A DNA stretch of 19,989 nucleotides from an uncultured Muribaculaceae bacterium (GCA_910584185.1 CAJTYC010000045.1:1-19989), one strand, 5' to 3'. Shown: positions 6,426 through 15,073, counted from the stretch's first letter. Program-made: numbers and translations. Notes: generated by a model not told the origin, from the letters alone.

Positions 6426-7838
6426 TTACCAGCCTCCGCCGAGGGCTGTATATATGCTCACGAGGGCGGCGAGCTGCGAAGCTTGCGACTCTATGGTGCG
6501 GTTTTCATATTGCAGTGTGGAGGTCTGTGCGTTGGCCACGTCGCTGAAGTCGCAAAGCCCCTGCTTGTAGCGGTCGGTCTGGAGTTCCAGTTCGCGGCGT
6601 GCATCCTTGAGCAGCATGCGGTCGTATATAAGCTGTTCGTTGGCAGCTTCCCACTGCGCCATGGCATTGTTGACCTCCTGCACTGCGGTCATGACTGTCA
6701 TATTGTAAGTGTCAATCTCTGCAAGCATCGAAGCCTTGGCCTCAGCCACACGTGCATTACGAGCCATCCCGTCGAAAATGGTCCAGGAGAGCGTGGGCAT
6801 AATCTGATAATATAACGACCCGCTGCCAAACAAGTCCTTCAGGTTGTGAGCCTCGGTGCCGATACCTGCCGATACGGAGAGAACCGGCAGAAAATCTTTT
6901 TTGGCGATACCCACCTGTGCCGCGAGATAAGCGAGCTGCTGCTCAGCCTGCACAATGTCGGGACGGCGGTGCAAAAGAGATTCCGGAGATGAAGCGCACA
7001 CCATGCCGGGAGCCTCCGGGAGAGGATAGGGTGACAGGAGTTCAGAGAGCTTGTCGGGATATTCACCCACAAGAGTCGCAATCTGATTGATTGAAGTGGC
7101 GATCTCAGCCTTAAGTGTGGGGAGCGATGAGCGTGTGCTTGTCACCACCATGCGTGCTTGCACCGGATCCACTCCCGGCACCAGCCCCACGTCGAAGCGT
7201 GTCTGTGCGAGATGCTGAAGCTTCTCGGCCACCTCGATATTTGCATCAACCACCTGCTTCTGCGCCTGGGCCATGCGCAGATTGAAATAAGCCTTGGCGA
7301 GATTGGAGCATAGCGACACGAGCGTGGCGTCATATTCAGCCTCCGTAACCTTAAGGTTAGCCTTGTCGCCCTTCAGCTTCGCGCGTATGCGTCCGAACAC
7401 ATCTATTTCCCAGTTCATCGTAAGCCCGAGGTTGAAATAGCTCATGGTCTGCGCGTGCCCCTTGGCACGCTGCATATCGCACGAGGTCTGCTCTTGGCTC
7501 CATCCGGCGCTCACTCCGAGCGTAGGGTAATATCCTGCCTTGTCGGCACGGCTCATCTGCCTTGCTGCCTCTATGCGGTGCTGTGCCGCCGATACGTCAT
7601 AATTATTTTGCACGGCCATGCTTATCAGCCGTTCGAGACATGGGTCTTTGAACAGTTCCCACCATTTGTCGCAATTGGGCGTGGTCTGTAGATAAGCCGG
7701 GTTGAGCTGCCAGCTTTCAGGCAGGGAGTCGCGTGGCGTCGTGCCTGATGATGCCGGCGCATCAAGACTTTGCCCCAAGGCCGAATTGGCGCCGGTGAAC
7801 AGCAGCAATATGAATGTAATAAAAAGTGTGTTTTTCAT
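6426..7838 (-). CDS. Outer-membrane efflux channel (TolC/OprM, NodT-type)
   Basis: The 470-residue product is the outer-membrane duct of the tripartite pump. A signal peptide (MKNTLFITFILLLFTGANSALG, cleavage likely before Gln23) exports it; unlike OprM there is no lipobox Cys, so it is probably not acylated. Two structural repeats of the outer-membrane efflux family follow: the first opens with DKWWELFKDPCLERLISMAVQNNYDV and continues through AAQHRIEAARQMSRADKAGYYPTLGVSAG, the second begins near HRRPDIVQAEQQLAYLAAQVGIAKKDFLPVLSVSAG. HRRPDIVQAEQQL is a hallmark of the RND outer-membrane lipoprotein subgroup. The start is ATG 7838, four codons inside the open frame, just before the signal peptide. 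It is the first gene of the operon, whereas Bacteroidota RND operons more often run adaptor, pump, channel. No regulator gene is adjacent. Confidence 0.95.
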   Translation of the reverse strand: MKNTLFITFILLLFTGANSALGQSLDAPASSGTTPRDSLPESWQLNPAYLQTTPNCDKWWELFKDPCLERLISMAVQNNYDVSAAQHRIEAARQMSRADKAGYYPTLGVSAGWSQEQTSCDMQRAKGHAQTMSYFNLGLTMNWEIDVFGRIRAKLKGDKANLKVTEAEYDATLVSLCSNLAKAYFNLRMAQAQKQVVDANIEVAEKLQHLAQTRFDVGLVPGVDPVQARMVVTSTRSSLPTLKAEIATSINQIATLVGEYPDKLSELLSPYPLPEAPGMVCASSPESLLHRRPDIVQAEQQLAYLAAQVGIAKKDFLPVLSVSAGIGTEAHNLKDLFGSGSLYYQIMPTLSWTIFDGMARNARVAEAKASMLAEIDTYNMTVMTAVQEVNNAMAQWEAANEQLIYDRMLLKDARRELELQTDRYKQGLCDFSDVANAQTSTLQYENRTIESQASQLAALVSIYTALGGGW

Positions 7839-7853
7839 AAGTGGAACCACAAT

Positions 7854-7910
7854 GATTTATATTAAAACCAAGATTTATATTAAAACCAATCTGAAATGAT
7901 TTTGGTTTGT
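7854..7910. promoter_or_regulatory. 18-bp tandem repeat plus palindrome in the efflux operon upstream region
   Basis: GATTTATATTAAAACCAA occurs twice head to tail and perfectly (7854-7871 and 7872-7889). The second copy leads into an interrupted inverted repeat, AAACCAATC (7883-7891) against GATTTTGGTTT (7899-7909). The block begins 16 bases upstream of the channel ATG in a 185-base divergent spacer. Position and symmetry fit a regulator binding site or the promoter core for the efflux operon. I could not fit a clean TAnnTTTG box on the minus strand. Inference only. Confidence 0.45.
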
Positions 7911-8023
7911 CGTTACGAAGTAAAAAACGAGGTAAAAACTTTTCGGCATTATAAGAACATGCAAAACCTTTATCACCTCCAAAATGTTCTCACAATAAGA
8001 AAGTTTAACGAAATTTTACCATT

Positions 8024-10009
8024 ATGAAAAACATATACGTCAATAAAATAGGATTCATGTTGCTTTGTCTTATTGCTACATGTGCGATTAAGGCACACGC
8101 TGACACGCTGATGTGTGACGGTTGGAATCTGGAGTACCGTCAGTCCCCGGGTGGATTAAAATCTGACATTATCATAACCAAAGCCTCCGGCTCCGGCTCG
8201 CTCGACCTCACTAAACTGATCGGCCATAATGTTGTCGGTGCCCTCCCTTCGGCATTCGCCTACAACCACTCATTGACATCGATCAATCTGCCGGCCTCCA
8301 TGACAACACTCCGCGCCAAACTGGCAGATGCGAGAGACCTGGTGGGGGAGGGGGAGCCATATACTGCCGTCAATCCCACCGATGGTAAGAAGAGCATAGG
8401 CCTGATAAATCTTGATTACAATCTCAACGCGCAGCCTGTGCAAGTCGTACTCGATGTAACCACCGACGGCTCTGCTGCCAATCAATATGGCAGTTGTCTG
8501 CTCGCCTCAGGTTCGCTCCCTTTTGAGCAAAACGAATATGCCGGAGGTTTTCAGATTTTTATGGAGAATAATGAAGATGGCACGCAGACCATCACCGTTA
8601 AGGATGGCACTTCGGTGTCGGGCACAAAGTTTGACCACGCAGTAGGTGAGGGTTGCAAGGTGGGGCTATATTACAATCCGCATTACGGTTTTCTGATGGT
8701 GTCGGTGAAATATGCCGACGGCAAGGTGGATACGGTAAGCTGCCGTCCCGACGCATTCTCGGTCTCTACACTCTGTTACGGTCTGCCGAAAGGGGTAAAT
8801 GAGAGTTTGTCAATCTCAGATGCCTGTATGCCGTTTGCAGGCTGCTCCGGCTTGAAATCAATTACGGTGGAAGATGGAAGCGACACATATGCCAACGGTG
8901 ATGAGGGTGTGCTTCTTGATGCTGACGGCAAGTCAATTGCCGCATACCCTTACGGGCTGCTTTTCGATAAGGTGGTGCGTATCGGCTCGGCTGCAACTCC
9001 CGGCACTTGTATGAGTGTGGATGCCTATGATGCGGGGGGATATCAAAACAGGAGTGCCACGTTTGAAGACCCCAACAAATACTTCGGCACAACCTTGATG
9101 CGTCTCGAAGCCAACGACAACGGCACTTGCAGCATACGTCACCTCAACACCGGCTTCCTGCTCGGCAGGAAGTCAGACAATACGAGCACCACGCTCGATG
9201 CAGTGCAGGATGCCGTATATTCCGGCCAATTTGATTATACGTTGGTGCCCGGAAGTCCCTTGGAAGCCCGGTTTGTCTTCACCGACCCTTATATGGGACC
9301 CGTCGGCTCGTTTGATGGCGTGTGGTGCATAACCGATGTGGATGGTAGCGCGATGATGCGGCAAAATCCGGAGATTGCCGGCACACAGTGCAGCTTCACG
9401 GTGCAGCCACTCGATGAGGTGATGGTGCCTGTCAATTCCAACGGAATGGCCTCTGTGGTGCTTCCTGTAGATATAGTGGTGCCGGAGCAACCGATCATGA
9501 CAATGTCTGTGACCGGATTTGACAGCAAGTTGGACGCATTGGTGATAGCCAAGGTGAATCCCGGCGATATCATAAAGGCCGGCACAGGTCTGCTTTACAA
9601 ATGTTATTCCGGAGTGGGCTTCAACCTGAAGATACATTATGGCGACGAAACTGCAACCTTTCCGGCGGGAAATATCCTGACCCCGACATATTTGCAGATT
9701 CCTCAGGCTACGGGTACCAATTACATGCTGTATAACGACGGCTACAAGCGTCAGACCGGAGGTCGTATTATCGCCAATGCAGCTTACCTCTGCTCGTCAT
9801 CATCGTTGCCGGCCACGGCTCTCTCCAAAGATTACCTGAATATCGCATTCTATATTTACACCGGAATAGAGACACCGTATCAAGATATAGACTCTTCCGA
9901 CAGTGGCGAATCAGCCCCGGCTTACGACCTTACAGGCGTCAGAGTGAATCAGTCGGCAAGCCATGGCAGACTGATAATCCAAAACGGTAAAGTTCGTATC
10001 GGCAACTGA
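8024..10009 (+). CDS. Large exported protein with BspA-like leucine-rich repeat fragments and a C-terminal sorting-type domain
   Basis: The 661-residue product has a standard signal peptide, cleaved near Ala26 (AHA-DT). Fragments of BspA-type leucine-rich repeats are visible at both sides of an insert: AFAYNHSLTSINLPASMTTL (about 78-97) and FAGCSGLKSITVEDGSDTYANGDEGVLLDADGKSIAAYPYG (about 267-307). The insert (about 98-266) is beta-rich and unlike a leucine-rich repeat. After about residue 320 a segment with GTTLMRLEANDNGTCSIRHLNTGFLLG reads like a beta-trefoil or lectin-like repeat, but I cannot prove this. The last ~30 residues (YDLTGVRV to NGKVRIGN) resemble a degenerate type IX secretion C-terminal signal (DLxGRxV ... 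GxYIxNGKKxxxK). It is therefore probably secreted or surface attached. It is divergent from the efflux operon and convergent with the DUF2284 gene 43 bases away. Ligand or function unknown. Confidence 0.85.
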   Translation: MKNIYVNKIGFMLLCLIATCAIKAHADTLMCDGWNLEYRQSPGGLKSDIIITKASGSGSLDLTKLIGHNVVGALPSAFAYNHSLTSINLPASMTTLRAKLADARDLVGEGEPYTAVNPTDGKKSIGLINLDYNLNAQPVQVVLDVTTDGSAANQYGSCLLASGSLPFEQNEYAGGFQIFMENNEDGTQTITVKDGTSVSGTKFDHAVGEGCKVGLYYNPHYGFLMVSVKYADGKVDTVSCRPDAFSVSTLCYGLPKGVNESLSISDACMPFAGCSGLKSITVEDGSDTYANGDEGVLLDADGKSIAAYPYGLLFDKVVRIGSAATPGTCMSVDAYDAGGYQNRSATFEDPNKYFGTTLMRLEANDNGTCSIRHLNTGFLLGRKSDNTSTTLDAVQDAVYSGQFDYTLVPGSPLEARFVFTDPYMGPVGSFDGVWCITDVDGSAMMRQNPEIAGTQCSFTVQPLDEVMVPVNSNGMASVVLPVDIVVPEQPIMTMSVTGFDSKLDALVIAKVNPGDIIKAGTGLLYKCYSGVGFNLKIHYGDETATFPAGNILTPTYLQIPQATGTNYMLYNDGYKRQTGGRIIANAAYLCSSSSLPATALSKDYLNIAFYIYTGIETPYQDIDSSDSGESAPAYDLTGVRVNQSASHGRLIIQNGKVRIGN

Positions 10010-10052
10010 TTTCAGAGTCCATCTCAAATAATTTGTCCATAGGGGCATATTC

Positions 10053-10619
10053 TCAGTAACATACGGCACCGACGAGTGCGAGGTATTCGGGAAGACGGCC
10101 ATCCTTGCACCAGAGTAGTTCGAGTCCGAGAAGTTCGGAGGCAGTCTTGGCCACATTGAAGCCATATGCTTCGAGGGCAGGGCGCACAAGCTCCGGGTGA
10201 CGGCATGGCAAACCCAAGGGGCGGCTACACCCTTCGTGGCAGAGGCAATTGTCAATCTGTGCCAATCCCATGGCACGGCCTCCTAACTCCCGCTCCAATC
10301 TCAGCAATTCAGCCCCGAGTCGTTTGGCAGGTGCCACAAGAAGTCCTTGGGCGATTTTTACGGCTTTGTCGTGGGTGTCAGCGGCAGAATCGGCAGGGGA
10401 GTCGCTATGGGAGGGTATAATCTTGTAGCCCACCACCCGCACGTGCTCATATCTGCTGAAGTCAATTTCAAATTCGGGCGCTATCGGCGGGCAGTGCCAG
10501 CGTTTACTGAAACTGCCGCACACGCGGCAGCAACCCATAAACTTCTCCACATCGCGATAATCGCGAATGTAGTCCTCCATGCTTATCTCACCTTCGAGAC
10601 GAATGATATTGCTCTCCAT
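10053..10619 (-). CDS. DUF2284 family Cys-rich putative metal-binding protein
   Basis: The 188-residue cytoplasmic protein (no signal peptide, no membrane segment) shows the DUF2284 pattern. Eight cysteines fall in two clusters, Cys30-Cys31-x2-Cys34-x8-Cys43 (the last in WHCPP) and Cys125-x-Cys127-x3-Cys131-x7-Cys139, followed by RHPELVRPALEAYGFNV, which is very characteristic of the family. Such clusters suit Zn or an iron-sulfur centre. Biochemical function is not established for the family. It is the last gene of the polyprenyl synthase-TatD-antiporter run, 18 bases after the antiporter stop, so it is probably co-transcribed. The context gives no clear pathway. Confidence 0.88.
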   Translation of the reverse strand: MESNIIRLEGEISMEDYIRDYRDVEKFMGCCRVCGSFSKRWHCPPIAPEFEIDFSRYEHVRVVGYKIIPSHSDSPADSAADTHDKAVKIAQGLLVAPAKRLGAELLRLERELGGRAMGLAQIDNCLCHEGCSRPLGLPCRHPELVRPALEAYGFNVAKTASELLGLELLWCKDGRLPEYLALVGAVCY

Positions 10620-10637
10620 ATAGTCCTATTGGTCCTG

Positions 10638-12623
10638 TCAGAACTGCTTGGGGAAAATCACCAGCAGGTTGTGTCGGTTGAAATATTTGCTCAAGAAGCC
10701 CGGGAGCGCATCAAGGTCTGCACTATGGCTTATCGACCCTTTGCGCGCACCCACCACCACGAGAAGGTCGTCGTCGCCCACATTGCTCGAAAGCAAGATA
10801 AAGTCGTCGTATGAGTCGAGGGTCTCAAACTTCACGCTCACTTCGGCATTGTCCTCGGTCAGAGCAGTGCGTATGAACTCCTGTGTCTCCTTGAACGATA
10901 TGAATGTGATGGAGGCCTCGATGTTTGATGCAAGCATGGCCACACGCGACATCCATAGGTGAAATCCGGTCTCATACTCCGCTTGACGCGGCACCACCAC
11001 CACGATGCGGGTCACGGTGTAGACCGGTATGAAGCAGCGCGACATAATCACCATGTGGTGAGTGGTGTCGAGCAATTGCTCCACCAGCGAACCGAAAAAT
11101 GTGTCCACGATATTGGCCTTGCGGTGCAGTCCGATCATAAACTCCGTGGCATCCTGTTCCACGCCTACATTGCGGAGTGCAGAGGCGACGTTCATGTCGA
11201 ATCGGTCGAGCTGACGGGTCTCCACCTCGAGTTCGTCGGCCACTCTGACTGCGCTCTCGATTGCCGACTTGCCCATGACACGGGCACGGTTATCCTGGCT
11301 CGTGCGCACATGCAGAAGCACTGCCGGCCGGCGGTTAAGGCGGTTGCGCATACAGGCTGCCATGCGCATCAATCCTTCGGATGTGAGTGGATTGGATACA
11401 GCCACAATCTGGCGGGCAAACTCCGTGGCCCCGATATCCTCGTGGCGCAGGTCATCTTCTGTAAGGCTGATACGTATTTTCTTTGCCGCACGCTCCGTAG
11501 ATATTGAGGCGACTATGCAGCAGAAGAGTATCATCATCACCGCGCCGTTCATGATATCCTCGTTGAGCATGCCATGATTGAAACCTATCATCGTGGCAGC
11601 GATGGTTGCTGCAGCTTTGCCGCTTGTCAACCCGAACATCAGGTTGCGTTCAGCCTCGGCGAGCTTGAACAGCTTCTGCGCAGCATAGGCGGCGAGCCAC
11701 TTTGAGGCCAAGGCAACGGCGGTCATGTTGGCCGCCACCCAAAGCATATCCCATCCTTGCACTATCACCTTGACATTGATGAGCATACCTACTCCTATCA
11801 GGAAGTAAGGTATGAATATCGAGTCACCGAGAAAGCGGATATTCTTCATCAACGCGCTCCGGCCCGGTATCATCCTGTTGAGCACGAGGCCTGCATAGAA
11901 TGCTCCCAATATCGCCTCAAGCCCAATGATATGCGCCAGGAGAGAGGCTACGAAGACCTCGGCCAGGATGAATATATATTGGGCCACCGGCTCCGAGTTG
12001 TGCTTAAAGAAGCGACGGGTGATAAAGGGGAAGAGATAGCCTATGCCGAGGCAGTATATGGTCATCAGCAGAAGGAGTGTGGCAAAAGTGCCCGGTGCGA
12101 AATGCCCGGCCACGTGAGTCTGTACCACTCCGGCCAAGCATAGCAGGGCGAGCATCACTGCCACGATTGTGCCGCACACCGCTATCACGGCCCCCTTGGC
12201 ATTCTGGAGTCCGAAGCGACTCACCACCGGGTAGGAGACCAAGGTGTGTGAGGCATACATCGTGGCCAGAAGCAGCGATGTGTCCCAACCCACGCCAAAT
12301 GCGTAGCGGGAGCCGAACACACCGGCCACCAATGGAATCGCGAACGAGAGCAGGCCGAACATCAGGCCATGCTTGAAATTCTGCTTCAGGTGGTACATGT
12401 CGATTTCGACAGCCGCCTGAAACATGATGTAAAGTATGCCAACTTCACCGAATATCCGGAAGCTGGCGTCACGTTCGAGAAGTCCGAACCCGTGTGGCCC
12501 AACAGCCATGCCGGCGATTATCATGCCCACTATGGGTGGAATCTTGAGGGGGCGGAACACGGCCGGACCCAACAAGATGATGACGAGCACCAGCAGGAAT
12601 ATGGCAACGGGTTGTGATATCAT
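10638..12623 (-). CDS. CPA2 (Kef/NapA-type) cation/proton antiporter with cytoplasmic USP-like tail
   Basis: The 661-residue product is predicted to exchange Na+ or K+ for protons across the inner membrane. About 12-13 hydrophobic helices occupy residues 1-380, with family landmarks KIPPIVGMIIAGMAVGPHGFGLL (about 27-49), GLEAILGAFYAGLVLNR (234-250) and GLTSGKAAATIAATMIG (331-347). A soluble tail of about 280 residues follows; two segments (around 425-540 and 545-661) look like universal-stress-protein-type folds, the second including DDLLVVVGARKGSISH near its end, so nucleotide control of transport is plausible. An open frame continues 146 codons upstream, but that part lies antiparallel in frame to nothing conserved and sits inside tatD; MISQPVAIF at 12623, just after the tatD stop, is the real start. 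It lacks a TrkA-N domain of the KefB/C type. Confidence 0.93.
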   Translation of the reverse strand: MISQPVAIFLLVLVIILLGPAVFRPLKIPPIVGMIIAGMAVGPHGFGLLERDASFRIFGEVGILYIMFQAAVEIDMYHLKQNFKHGLMFGLLSFAIPLVAGVFGSRYAFGVGWDTSLLLATMYASHTLVSYPVVSRFGLQNAKGAVIAVCGTIVAVMLALLCLAGVVQTHVAGHFAPGTFATLLLLMTIYCLGIGYLFPFITRRFFKHNSEPVAQYIFILAEVFVASLLAHIIGLEAILGAFYAGLVLNRMIPGRSALMKNIRFLGDSIFIPYFLIGVGMLINVKVIVQGWDMLWVAANMTAVALASKWLAAYAAQKLFKLAEAERNLMFGLTSGKAAATIAATMIGFNHGMLNEDIMNGAVMMILFCCIVASISTERAAKKIRISLTEDDLRHEDIGATEFARQIVAVSNPLTSEGLMRMAACMRNRLNRRPAVLLHVRTSQDNRARVMGKSAIESAVRVADELEVETRQLDRFDMNVASALRNVGVEQDATEFMIGLHRKANIVDTFFGSLVEQLLDTTHHMVIMSRCFIPVYTVTRIVVVVPRQAEYETGFHLWMSRVAMLASNIEASITFISFKETQEFIRTALTEDNAEVSVKFETLDSYDDFILLSSNVGDDDLLVVVGARKGSISHSADLDALPGFLSKYFNRHNLLVIFPKQF

Positions 12624-12628
12624 ATGGT

Positions 12629-13426
12629 CTATGAGACAGACTTTTTGAAAAACAGTTCTGTGGCGTTGGCATCGGTGACGCGCTCCACCTCTTCGGGCGA
12701 GAGCCCGAGCGTGGACGCGATGCAGTCGCGTATATATGGTATGCGTGCGCTTTCGTTGCGCTGCCCACGCTTGGGAGCAGGGGAGAGCCAGGGTGCATCG
12801 GTCTCGAGAAGCATCTTCTCCAATCCAATTTCCGGCAGTGCCTCGCGCAGCAGAGGCGCATTCTTGAATGTAACCACTCCGTTTATGCCGAACCATGGGT
12901 CGCACACCTCGCGGATGCGGCGCACATCGGCGGCCGTGCCGGTGAAGCTGTGGAATATCAGCGGCGGGAGTTCGCCGTCGGCTCGCTGTATCACCTCGAG
13001 CGTGTCCTCGAGACCTTCGCGGCAATGTATTATGACCGGCAAGTGATGCTTCTGCGCCCAACGGAGCTGCATGGCGAAGGCCTCCATCTGGTCGCGGCGC
13101 AATTGCGAGGCATCGGCCTCAGGGTCATCGTGATAATGGTCTATGCCCACTTCGCCTATCGCCACAAACTTGCCCGGAAGCATACTCTCCATCCGGCTCA
13201 GTGTCTCGCGCCAGTCATCGCCCAAGTCGGTGGGGTGCAGCCCGAGGCCCAATACCGTATTGTCGGGGTAACGGGCATGTAGACGCTCCATGTCGGGGAG
13301 TGAACCGAGGTTGACGCATGGAAACACCATGCGTGTCACCCCGGCTTCTATTGCGTCGGCCACTGCCTGTACACCCCCGTCTTCGTAGGCGTCGGGCATG
13401 TAGAGATGCGTGTGGGTATCGGTCAT
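12629..13426 (-). CDS. tatD: TatD family metal-dependent deoxyribonuclease
   Basis: The 265-residue cytoplasmic enzyme belongs to the TatD branch of amidohydrolase-like TIM barrels, which act as metal-dependent 3'-5' DNases in DNA repair or degradation. All metal ligands are visible: THTH (His5, His7), Glu92 in AIGEVGIDHY, His134 in VIIHCRE, His159 in FHSFTG and Asp210 in LLETDAPWLSP. Length matches the family (about 255-265). Its ATG overlaps the stop of the polyprenyl synthase gene by four bases (ATGA, 13423-13426), indicating translational coupling. The antiporter begins five bases after its stop. Confidence 0.96.
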   Translation of the reverse strand: MTDTHTHLYMPDAYEDGGVQAVADAIEAGVTRMVFPCVNLGSLPDMERLHARYPDNTVLGLGLHPTDLGDDWRETLSRMESMLPGKFVAIGEVGIDHYHDDPEADASQLRRDQMEAFAMQLRWAQKHHLPVIIHCREGLEDTLEVIQRADGELPPLIFHSFTGTAADVRRIREVCDPWFGINGVVTFKNAPLLREALPEIGLEKMLLETDAPWLSPAPKRGQRNESARIPYIRDCIASTLGLSPEEVERVTDANATELFFKKSVS

Positions 13427-14391
13427 TTCTTGCGTCCGGTGAGTTTGTCGAGAAGTGCGCGGAACGGCTCGCGTGTTTCTTCGCTCAGGCTCGTGCCTTT
13501 GAGTGCCTTGAGTGCCTGCTTGCTATATTGAGCTATCGCCGAGCGGCAAGTTTCCGACACATTCATGCGCTCATAGAGGCGGGTTACGATCTTGACCTTC
13601 GAATCGCCGGGCGCCAACTTCATGGCCTCGCGCAGAGCCTCTGCGTCGGGAGTGCCGGCCTCGAGGGCGGTGAGCAGCAGAAACGACTTCTTGTTGTTGT
13701 TGATGTCGCCGCCGATAGGCTTGCCGAAAGTGTTGGAGTCGCCGAACACGTCGAGCCAGTCATCCTGAATCTGGAATGCGAGCCCGAGCGCTTCGCCATA
13801 CTGATACATCAGTTCGGCATCCTTCTGGGAAGCGCCGCCGATGAGCGCACCAATTTTAGCCGCCCCGCCGATGAGGGCACCGGTCTTGTCGGAGATCATG
13901 CGCAGGTAATCGTTGAGAGTCACTTGCTCCTTGGTCTCGAAGTCCATGTCGAGACGCTGACCCTCGTATACGCGGATTGCCATGCCGTTAAATGTGTCGA
14001 GCACGGGGCGTAGCACTGAGTCGCTAACTTTAGCCACATATTGTGTGGCGAGTGTCAGCATCGTGTCGCCCGAGAGGATGGCGGTGTTCTCATCCCACTT
14101 GGAGTGAACGGTGGGGCGGCTGCGGCGCAGGTCGCTCTTGTCCATCACGTCGTCGTGAAGCAGGGTGAAGTTATGAAACATCTCCACACCGACGGCTGCA
14201 TTTTCGGCTGCCTCGGCATTGGCACCGAAGGCGTCTGCCGTCATGAGCAGGAGCGAGGGGCGGAGACGCTTGCCACCGGCCTCGAGGGCGTAGGCAATCG
14301 GTTCGTAGAGTCCGGCCAAGGGTGCACCGGGATATGTGAGGTCGCGAAGCACTTTCTCGATGTGCATGCTGTAATCTGAAAATCTATTCAC
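13423..14391 (-). CDS. Polyprenyl diphosphate synthase (trans-isoprenyl transferase)
   Basis: The 322-residue cytoplasmic enzyme condenses isopentenyl diphosphate with an allylic diphosphate. It shows GGKRLRPSLLLM (39-50), the first aspartate-rich motif LLHDDVMDKSDLRR (Asp80, Asp81, Asp84), the Lys/Thr pair DKTGALIGGAAKIGA (168-182) and the second aspartate-rich motif QIQDDWLDVFGD (Asp210, Asp211, Asp214). Phe75 lies five residues before the first motif, where chain length is often set, but I cannot decide between farnesyl, geranylgeranyl and longer products. The start at 14391 is a GTG; the first ATG (14367, Met9) would give 314 residues and is a real alternative. It is likely the head, or second gene, of the cluster ending at 10053, with tatD overlapping it. 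Confidence 0.93.
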   Translation of the reverse strand: MNRFSDYSMHIEKVLRDLTYPGAPLAGLYEPIAYALEAGGKRLRPSLLLMTADAFGANAEAAENAAVGVEMFHNFTLLHDDVMDKSDLRRSRPTVHSKWDENTAILSGDTMLTLATQYVAKVSDSVLRPVLDTFNGMAIRVYEGQRLDMDFETKEQVTLNDYLRMISDKTGALIGGAAKIGALIGGASQKDAELMYQYGEALGLAFQIQDDWLDVFGDSNTFGKPIGGDINNNKKSFLLLTALEAGTPDAEALREAMKLAPGDSKVKIVTRLYERMNVSETCRSAIAQYSKQALKALKGTSLSEETREPFRALLDKLTGRKK

Positions 14392-14398
14392 TTGTATG

Positions 14399-14480
14399 GT
14401 AGTTTTTTAGTTTTTAGTGTTTGGTTTTTAGTGTTTGGTTTTGGTGTTTGGTGTTTGGTATCTGATATTTGATATCTGAA
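14399..14480 (-). repeat. Degenerate heptamer-type tandem repeat spacer
   Basis: Reiterated AGTGTTT, GGTTTTT and GGTGTTT words (14-base double units such as AGTGTTTGGTTTTT) pass into GATATCTGA/GATATTTGA words. They fill the 91 bases between the lipoprotein stop and the polyprenyl synthase start. The array is almost free of C on the plus strand. It holds no gene. Confidence 0.75.
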
Positions 14481-14482
14481 TT

Positions 14483-15073
14483 TTACTTGGCGAAGCGGCG
14501 ATATATCTCTTCGGGCACATCCTTGCCATGGTCCACCTCAAGCACCGTGCGGAAGCCGATCATGAAGCGTCGGTACATGGCAGTGTCGGGGCCGCAGGCT
14601 TTCTCGAATGCCTTCAGCTCCTTCTCCACATCATCGGCTGTCTTATTCTCGTTGCGGATATTGGCCATATATTCCAGCCCGAGCTTATAGCCGAGCCCCT
14701 GGGGGTCTTCCGAGCCGCCGAGCATATACGCCTTCATCTTGTCGGCGAGCGGTAGCGACTCCACCAAGCCGTCGTAGGCGATGCTGAACGAGTCGAGGTC
14801 GTTGCCGCTCAATTTCTCGTAGGCATGGTTGGTGGCGATAGCCAACGTGTCGATGCGGGCATCAGGGTTCTTGCCCAAAGCACTTTGGATTATGAACCTT
14901 GCCACGGAGTCGGGAGTGGTGTGTGCTATCATATAGTCCACGCGACCGGCATCACCTATGGAGTTGAAGTTTGCCGGATATTTGCTGCCGGACTTCTCCT
15001 TATGCCCACAGGCAGTTATGCCTAATGCAAATGTCAGGGAGAGCAGTGTGCCAACGTTGAGTAATGATTTCAT
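14483..15073 (-). CDS. Lipoprotein of unknown function
   Basis: The 196-residue product has a lipoprotein signal peptide with lipobox ITAC (Cys22), followed by a charged spacer GHKEKSGSK. The mature part is mostly helical in appearance, with VDYMIAHTTPDSVARFIIQSALGKNPDARIDTLAIATNHAYEKL and a C-terminal half containing YRRFMIGFRTVLEVDHGKDVPEEIYRRF. No transmembrane segment or catalytic motif is apparent. I do not recognise a named family; it looks Bacteroidales-specific. It lies 91 bases upstream of the polyprenyl synthase gene on the same strand and could be co-transcribed. Its own likely -7 box is at 15174-15181. Confidence 0.82.
   Translation of the reverse strand: MKSLLNVGTLLSLTFALGITACGHKEKSGSKYPANFNSIGDAGRVDYMIAHTTPDSVARFIIQSALGKNPDARIDTLAIATNHAYEKLSGNDLDSFSIAYDGLVESLPLADKMKAYMLGGSEDPQGLGYKLGLEYMANIRNENKTADDVEKELKAFEKACGPDTAMYRRFMIGFRTVLEVDHGKDVPEEIYRRFAK

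Noticed and set aside
10010..10052. Terminator between the convergent exported-protein and DUF2284 genes
   Set aside because: The 43-base spacer shows no convincing stem or T-run on either strand.
12624..13061. 146-codon N-terminal extension of the antiporter frame
   Set aside because: It overlaps tatD in another frame on the same strand, is rich in Arg/His without any conserved motif, and the natural membrane start MISQPVAIF follows at 12623 immediately after the tatD stop.
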